64,000 nt of DNA, taken from the NCBI GenBank assembly GCA_019637395.1, contig JAHBVR010000003.1, positions 434,001-498,000 on the forward strand, given 5' to 3'. The notes under the pieces were generated by a model. It was not told the DNA's origin. It did no database searches and saw nothing but the letters and a program-made list of their open reading frames with translations. How positions within the stretch are numbered: the stretch's first letter is position 1; the number at the start of each line of letters is the position of its first letter. Below, piece by piece: positions 60,588 through 64,000 of the stretch. A program made the translations under genes and the position numbers. The stretch comes from Vulcanimicrobiota bacterium. GTDB taxonomy: Bacteria > Vulcanimicrobiota > Xenobia > Xenobiales > JADMJV01.

Positions 60588-62167
60588 TGGAACGACAGAC
60601 ACTACAAATCACGGACAATCTGGAGCGCCTGCTGGACATCTTTCCCCGCACCGTGCGCAAAGGACTGGAAGCTCACGAGGATGACCTGGTCAATCTGATC
60701 GAAGTGGTCATGGATCTCGGCCGGCTTCCCCAGGCCCGCCTGCCGGGCAGCTTTCACTACCTGACTCAGGATCCGATCACCCGGGAGGACCTGCGTTTTG
60801 TAACCGAACGCGTGGGCAGTTTCGGGCCCGACAACCGGGCCGGCATCGAAGCCACCTTGCACCGCATTTCGGCCATCCGCAACCGCACCAACGAAGTGGT
60901 GGGGGTAACCTGCCGCGTGGGCCGGGCCATCTACGGAACCGAGCACGTCATTCGCGACGTGGTCGAGTCGGGCAAGAGCATCCTGCTGCTGGGGCGGCCG
61001 GGTGTCGGTAAAACCACTTTATTGCGCGAAGTGGCTCGAGTGCTGGCCGATGACCTGGCCAAGCGTGTGGTGATCGTGGACACCTCCAACGAGATCGCCG
61101 GCGACGGGGACATTCCCCACCCTGGCATCGGTATGGCCCGGCGCATGCAGGTGCCGCACAACAGCGAGCAGCACGCCATTATGATCGAGGCGGTGGAGAA
61201 CCACATGCCGCAAGTCATCGTGGTCGACGAGATCGGCACCGAGCAGGAAGCCTATGCGGCCCGCACCATCGCCGAGCGCGGCGTCAACCTGGTGGCCACC
61301 GCCCACGGCAACACCCTGGAAAACCTGATGCTCAATCCAACCCTCTCGGATCTGATCGGGGGGATCCAGTCGGTGACCCTGTCGGATGAGGAAGCGCGCC
61401 GGCGCGGCACCCAGAAATCCATCCTGGAGCGCAAGGCCCCGCCCTGTTTTGACGTGCTCATCGAGATCCAGGACAAAGACACCTTTGCCATTCACTCCGA
61501 CGTGGCCAACACCGTCGACTTGCTGCTGCGCGGCCAGGCCGTCAAGCCCGAGGTGCGCCTGCGCCGCGGCGCAGGCAAAGTCGAGGTGCTGCAGACCTCC
61601 AATCGCGAATTCTTGGAATATGCGGGCGGAGCTCACAGCGTCACCGTCGACGATGATGAGTTCGATCGCTATGCGGATGGCCGCCTGGCCCCGCAGCCGC
61701 CAGGCCATGAACCGCTCGAAGGAGTGCGCATCTTCCCCTATTCGGTGAGCCGCAATCGCCTGGAACGGGCCATTCGCAGCCTGGGAGTGACGGCTCAGGT
61801 GGTGCGTTCCTGGGAAATGGCCGACGTGGTCCTGACTCTGAAGGAACAGGTCAAGAAGCGCAATTTCAAGTTCGACGAACTACGCCGCCGCAACATCCCG
61901 GTTCACATCGTGCGGGCCAACACCGTTACTCAGTTGCAGGCCTTTCTCAAGCAGTATTTCCGGCTGCAGCATTTGAGCCCGGAGGAGTTCGCTCAGCGAG
62001 AGGCCAAGGAGGCCATCAAGCAGGTGCGAGAAGGCGGCCAGCCGGTGGATTTATCCCCTCAGTCGGCTCCGATTCGCAGGCTGCAACACGAATGGGCCGA
62101 GGCTGAGCAACTCAAATCGTCCAGTTTCGGGGTGGAACCCGAACGCTTCGTGCGAATCTACGCGTAG
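60587..62167 (+). CDS. Ycf45-type AAA ATPase with R3H domain
   Basis: The 526-residue protein has a SpoIIIAA/Ycf45-like ATPase: Walker A GRPGVGKTTLLREVARVL, VIVDTSNEIAGDGDIPH, and Walker B VIVVDEIGTEQEAYAARTI. The C-terminal part has an R3H-like single-stranded nucleic acid binding motif (RLQHEWAEAEQLKSSSFG, RFVRIYA). Its role is not known; Ycf45 is widespread in cyanobacteria and plastids. ATG at 60587 overlaps the decarboxylase stop by one base. It sits between the decarboxylase and tmk. Confidence 0.86.
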   Translation: MERQTLQITDNLERLLDIFPRTVRKGLEAHEDDLVNLIEVVMDLGRLPQARLPGSFHYLTQDPITREDLRFVTERVGSFGPDNRAGIEATLHRISAIRNRTNEVVGVTCRVGRAIYGTEHVIRDVVESGKSILLLGRPGVGKTTLLREVARVLADDLAKRVVIVDTSNEIAGDGDIPHPGIGMARRMQVPHNSEQHAIMIEAVENHMPQVIVVDEIGTEQEAYAARTIAERGVNLVATAHGNTLENLMLNPTLSDLIGGIQSVTLSDEEARRRGTQKSILERKAPPCFDVLIEIQDKDTFAIHSDVANTVDLLLRGQAVKPEVRLRRGAGKVEVLQTSNREFLEYAGGAHSVTVDDDEFDRYADGRLAPQPPGHEPLEGVRIFPYSVSRNRLERAIRSLGVTAQVVRSWEMADVVLTLKEQVKKRNFKFDELRRRNIPVHIVRANTVTQLQAFLKQYFRLQHLSPEEFAQREAKEAIKQVREGGQPVDLSPQSAPIRRLQHEWAEAEQLKSSSFGVEPERFVRIYA

Positions 62168-62180
62168 TGGGGAGACTTTT

Positions 62181-62876
62181 GTGAGTCAAGCTTCAGGATT
62201 CTTTATCACCTTCGAAGGTATCGAAGGCGCCGGCAAATCCAGCCTCGCCCAGGCTCTCCACGATCACCTGCACAAAGAGGGCTGGCCGGTCCGACTGACG
62301 CGCGAGCCTGGCGGCACTAACATCGGCGAATCGATCCGCGCCATTCTGGCCAATCCCGACTTCAAAGAGATCACGCCCTTGACCGAGGTCCTCTTGCTCT
62401 CGGCCTCGCGCAGCCAGCTGGTGGAACAGTTCATTCGCCCACAACTGGGCGAGGGCAATATCGTGATTTGCGATCGCTTTTACGATTCCACTCGGGCTTA
62501 TCAAGGCTTTGGCCGGCAGGTCCACCAGCGCGAGATCCATGAATTGTCCGATATGTGTACCTGGGGAGTGAAGCCGGATCTGACGCTGCTCATCGACGTC
62601 GATCCCGAGGTCGGCCTGGGCCGGGTGCGTACTCGTTCGGTGCAATCGCTCACCCAGATGGATCGCTTCGAGAACATGGACTTTGGCTTTCATGAGCGCG
62701 TACGCGAAGGCTTTCTGGAAATTGCCCAGGACGAGCCCTCCCGTTTCCGCATTCTCGACGGCCACCTGGACTTTGACGTCTTGCTGCAAAAGGTGATTCA
62801 GATCGCCACCCGGGAATTCTCGCGGACCATTCCTCATCCGGCCAAGCTCACGTTCGATCGGACCATGCTGGACTAG
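62181..62876 (+). CDS. tmk: Thymidylate kinase
   Basis: Tmk phosphorylates dTMP to dTDP for DNA synthesis. Motifs: ITFEGIEGAGKSSLAQAL (P-loop), RLTREPGGTNIGESIRAIL, CDRFYDSTRAYQGFGR (DRx catalytic motif) and the LID-like RTRSVQSLTQMDRFENM. It is 231 residues, near normal. The start is GTG at 62181 preceded by GGGGAGA. It lies four bases before holB. Confidence 0.95.
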   Translation: MSQASGFFITFEGIEGAGKSSLAQALHDHLHKEGWPVRLTREPGGTNIGESIRAILANPDFKEITPLTEVLLLSASRSQLVEQFIRPQLGEGNIVICDRFYDSTRAYQGFGRQVHQREIHELSDMCTWGVKPDLTLLIDVDPEVGLGRVRTRSVQSLTQMDRFENMDFGFHERVREGFLEIAQDEPSRFRILDGHLDFDVLLQKVIQIATREFSRTIPHPAKLTFDRTMLD

Positions 62877-62879
62877 CCG

Positions 62880-63899
62880 ATGGAAGAGGTTGTCGTCCAG
62901 CAGGCGCTGCCGCTGGGAAATTGGGACGACCTGATCGGCCACCAGGCGGAGCGGCGGCGTCTGGTTCGCGGCGGCGCCTTCGCCAGTTTGCTCTTCTCGG
63001 GACCGCCCGGTCTGGGCAAGCGGTTGCTGGCCGCCTGGTATGGGGCCCATGTCAACTGCCACCAGCCTGGTGAGGGGGCGCCCTGGAGTTGCGACTGTCC
63101 CCACTGCCGTCTGGTGCTGAAAAATACCCATCCCGACGTCTACTGGATGGAGCGCGCTGCCGGCAAACTCAGCCTGGGCGTGGGCGAAGCTCGCGAGCTG
63201 ATCCACCACCTGTATTTGCGACCCTATCAGGCGCGCTCGCGGGTGTGCATCATCAGCGAAGCCGAACGGCTCACCGACGAAGCCCAGAGCGCTCTGCTCA
63301 AGACTCTGGAGGAGCCGCCCGATTCCAACCTGTTGATTCTGGTATGCAGCCAGGAATCCAGGTTGTTGCCCACGGTTCAGAGCCGCTGCCGCATTCACCG
63401 CTTTCGTCCCGTGGAAGACGCCGAGCTGATCGGTTGGCTGGAGGGGAAAGGCTGCCCTGCCGATTCGGCCGCCCGTTACGCGGGCCTGGCTCAGGGCAGT
63501 CCGGGCAAGGCCCTGCAACTCTGGGAGCAGCCCGCCCTCTGGGAGGCGTTGGAGCAACTGCTGGACGCTCTGGGCGAGTTGCCGGGGAGTTCCCTGGGGC
63601 GCTGCCTGGAACTGGCCGCCAAATGTGAGACGCTCAAAGTGCCGGGCCTGGAAGGCAGAGCCCTGCTGGAGTGGATTTTACACAGCGCCCAGGCCTATTT
63701 TCGCGATGTCCTGCTGGTGCAAGCCGGAGCGCTGCATATCATTCACCGCCACCGACTCAAGCAGTTGGAGCAATTGGCCCAGAAGAAATCCCGGGTGCAA
63801 GATTGGCTTGAGGTACTGCGAGAATCTCAGGAATATGCGGAAGCCAACGTGAACGTACGCTTGCTTCTGCAAGATTTGTTTCTCAAGTTGCGCAAGTGA
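62880..63899 (+). CDS. holB: DNA polymerase III delta-prime subunit
   Basis: HolB is the clamp-loader stator. The 339-residue protein has the ATPase-like fold: LIGHQAERRRLVRGG, SGPPGLGKRLLA (P-loop with Arg after Lys), a zinc module (CHQPGEGAPWSCDCPHCRLV), VCIISEAERLTDEAQSALLKTLEEPP and SRCRIHRFRP. Delta-prime does not need to hydrolyse ATP, so the altered P-loop is not a concern. GTGA overlap leads into the next gene. Confidence 0.92.
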   Translation: MEEVVVQQALPLGNWDDLIGHQAERRRLVRGGAFASLLFSGPPGLGKRLLAAWYGAHVNCHQPGEGAPWSCDCPHCRLVLKNTHPDVYWMERAAGKLSLGVGEARELIHHLYLRPYQARSRVCIISEAERLTDEAQSALLKTLEEPPDSNLLILVCSQESRLLPTVQSRCRIHRFRPVEDAELIGWLEGKGCPADSAARYAGLAQGSPGKALQLWEQPALWEALEQLLDALGELPGSSLGRCLELAAKCETLKVPGLEGRALLEWILHSAQAYFRDVLLVQAGALHIIHRHRLKQLEQLAQKKSRVQDWLEVLRESQEYAEANVNVRLLLQDLFLKLRK

Positions 63900-64000
63900 G
63901 CGTCCATCAGGTCGGCGTCGAATTTCATCGGCTCGAGCCGCTGATGCCTTACTGGCTGGAGGGTGAGCCCCAAGGTCCGGTGGTGGCCGACACTCCCCGG
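63896..64000 (+). CDS. ricT: Start of a PSP1/RicT-family protein, partial
   Basis: GTG at 63896 overlaps the holB TGA and opens a frame of 35 codons to the window edge. The peptide VGVEFHRLEPLMPYW and GPVVADTPR matches the N-terminus of PSP1-domain proteins (YaaT/RicT). In Bacillus RicT works with RicA and RicF on RNase Y-dependent mRNA maturation and phosphorelay. The position after holB is the conserved one. The rest lies outside the window. Confidence 0.75.
   Translation, partial: MSVHQVGVEFHRLEPLMPYWLEGEPQGPVVADTPR

Noticed and set aside
1-64000. tRNA, rRNA, CRISPR arrays, insertion sequences and prophage genes
   Set aside because: I looked for cloverleaf-like stems, regular spacer repeats, transposases and integrases and saw none. 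A tRNA or Infernal scan would settle small RNAs.

Overview
The window is one high-GC (roughly 60%) bacterial chromosome segment spanning the replication origin. About 57 protein genes are packed tightly on both strands. No rRNA, tRNA, CRISPR array, insertion sequence or phage is visible. Lipoprotein signals, a PilC-type pilus platform protein, MscS and GST suggest a diderm cell. Several housekeeping clusters have the order known from Bacillus and its relatives: nusA-ylxR-infB-rbfA, infC-rpmI-rplT and decarboxylase-(Ycf45)-tmk-holB-ricT. GC content, the unfamiliar secreted proteins and the absence of sporulation genes argue against a classical Firmicute. A little-studied Terrabacteria-type phylum is my inference, not something the sequence proves.

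Layout. 1-3.1 kb: end of a GGDEF protein, then a minus-strand operon of pilC, a secreted anchor protein, an RDD zinc-ribbon protein and a PrsW-type protease. 3.3-5.5 kb: hemL, a small coiled-coil protein and the ITP pyrophosphatase gene. 5.5-8.7 kb: a two-part oriC flanking dnaA, with a DnaA-trio-like unwinding element just before dnaN. 8.7-14 kb: a strong promoter and a three-hairpin leader, then nusA-ylxR-infB-rbfA and a PilZ gene. 14-19.4 kb: DUF2306 protein, pseudopilin-like protein, a methyltransferase with Nudix-like repeats, MscS and GST. 19.4-27.1 kb: probable cell-surface glycan genes (two tandem paralogous membrane proteins, a UDP-galactopyranose-mutase-like flavoprotein, a DUF2079 protein). 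27.1-29.5 kb: yggX, yqeG and infC-rpmI-rplT. 29.5-36.4 kb: DUF58, transglutaminase, MoxR, TPR protein and a small secreted protein. 36.4-46.4 kb: TPR protein, DAHP synthase, M28 peptidase, a structured RNA region, a GH64-like lipoprotein, trpBA and an EF-hand lipoprotein. 46.4-51.6 kb: a lipase-like lipoprotein and an 846-residue Tyr/Pro/Gln repeat protein. 51.6-58.4 kb: a LeuD-LeuC-ordered aconitase-family fusion, SAM hydroxide adenosyltransferase, a GAF protein, an MFS transporter and an acidic repeat protein. 58.7-64 kb: a secreted protein, then decarboxylase-Ycf45-tmk-holB-ricT.

How it works together. Replication initiation (DnaA, oriC, the DnaN clamp, Tmk, HolB), transcription/translation control (NusA, YlxR, IF2, RbfA, IF3, L35, L20) and central biosynthesis (HemL, TrpBA, DAHP synthase) sit among cell-surface genes. 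Two start codons are non-standard and supported by Shine-Dalgarno spacing and family N-termini: ATT for infC (the classic IF3 autoregulation start) and ATA for pilC. The most unusual regulatory region is the nusA leader, where hairpins with interchangeable arms surround a terminator-like hairpin. The least explained genes are the methyltransferase with Nudix-like repeats, the 846-residue repeat protein, the LeuD-LeuC fusion and the structured RNA region near 40.7 kb.
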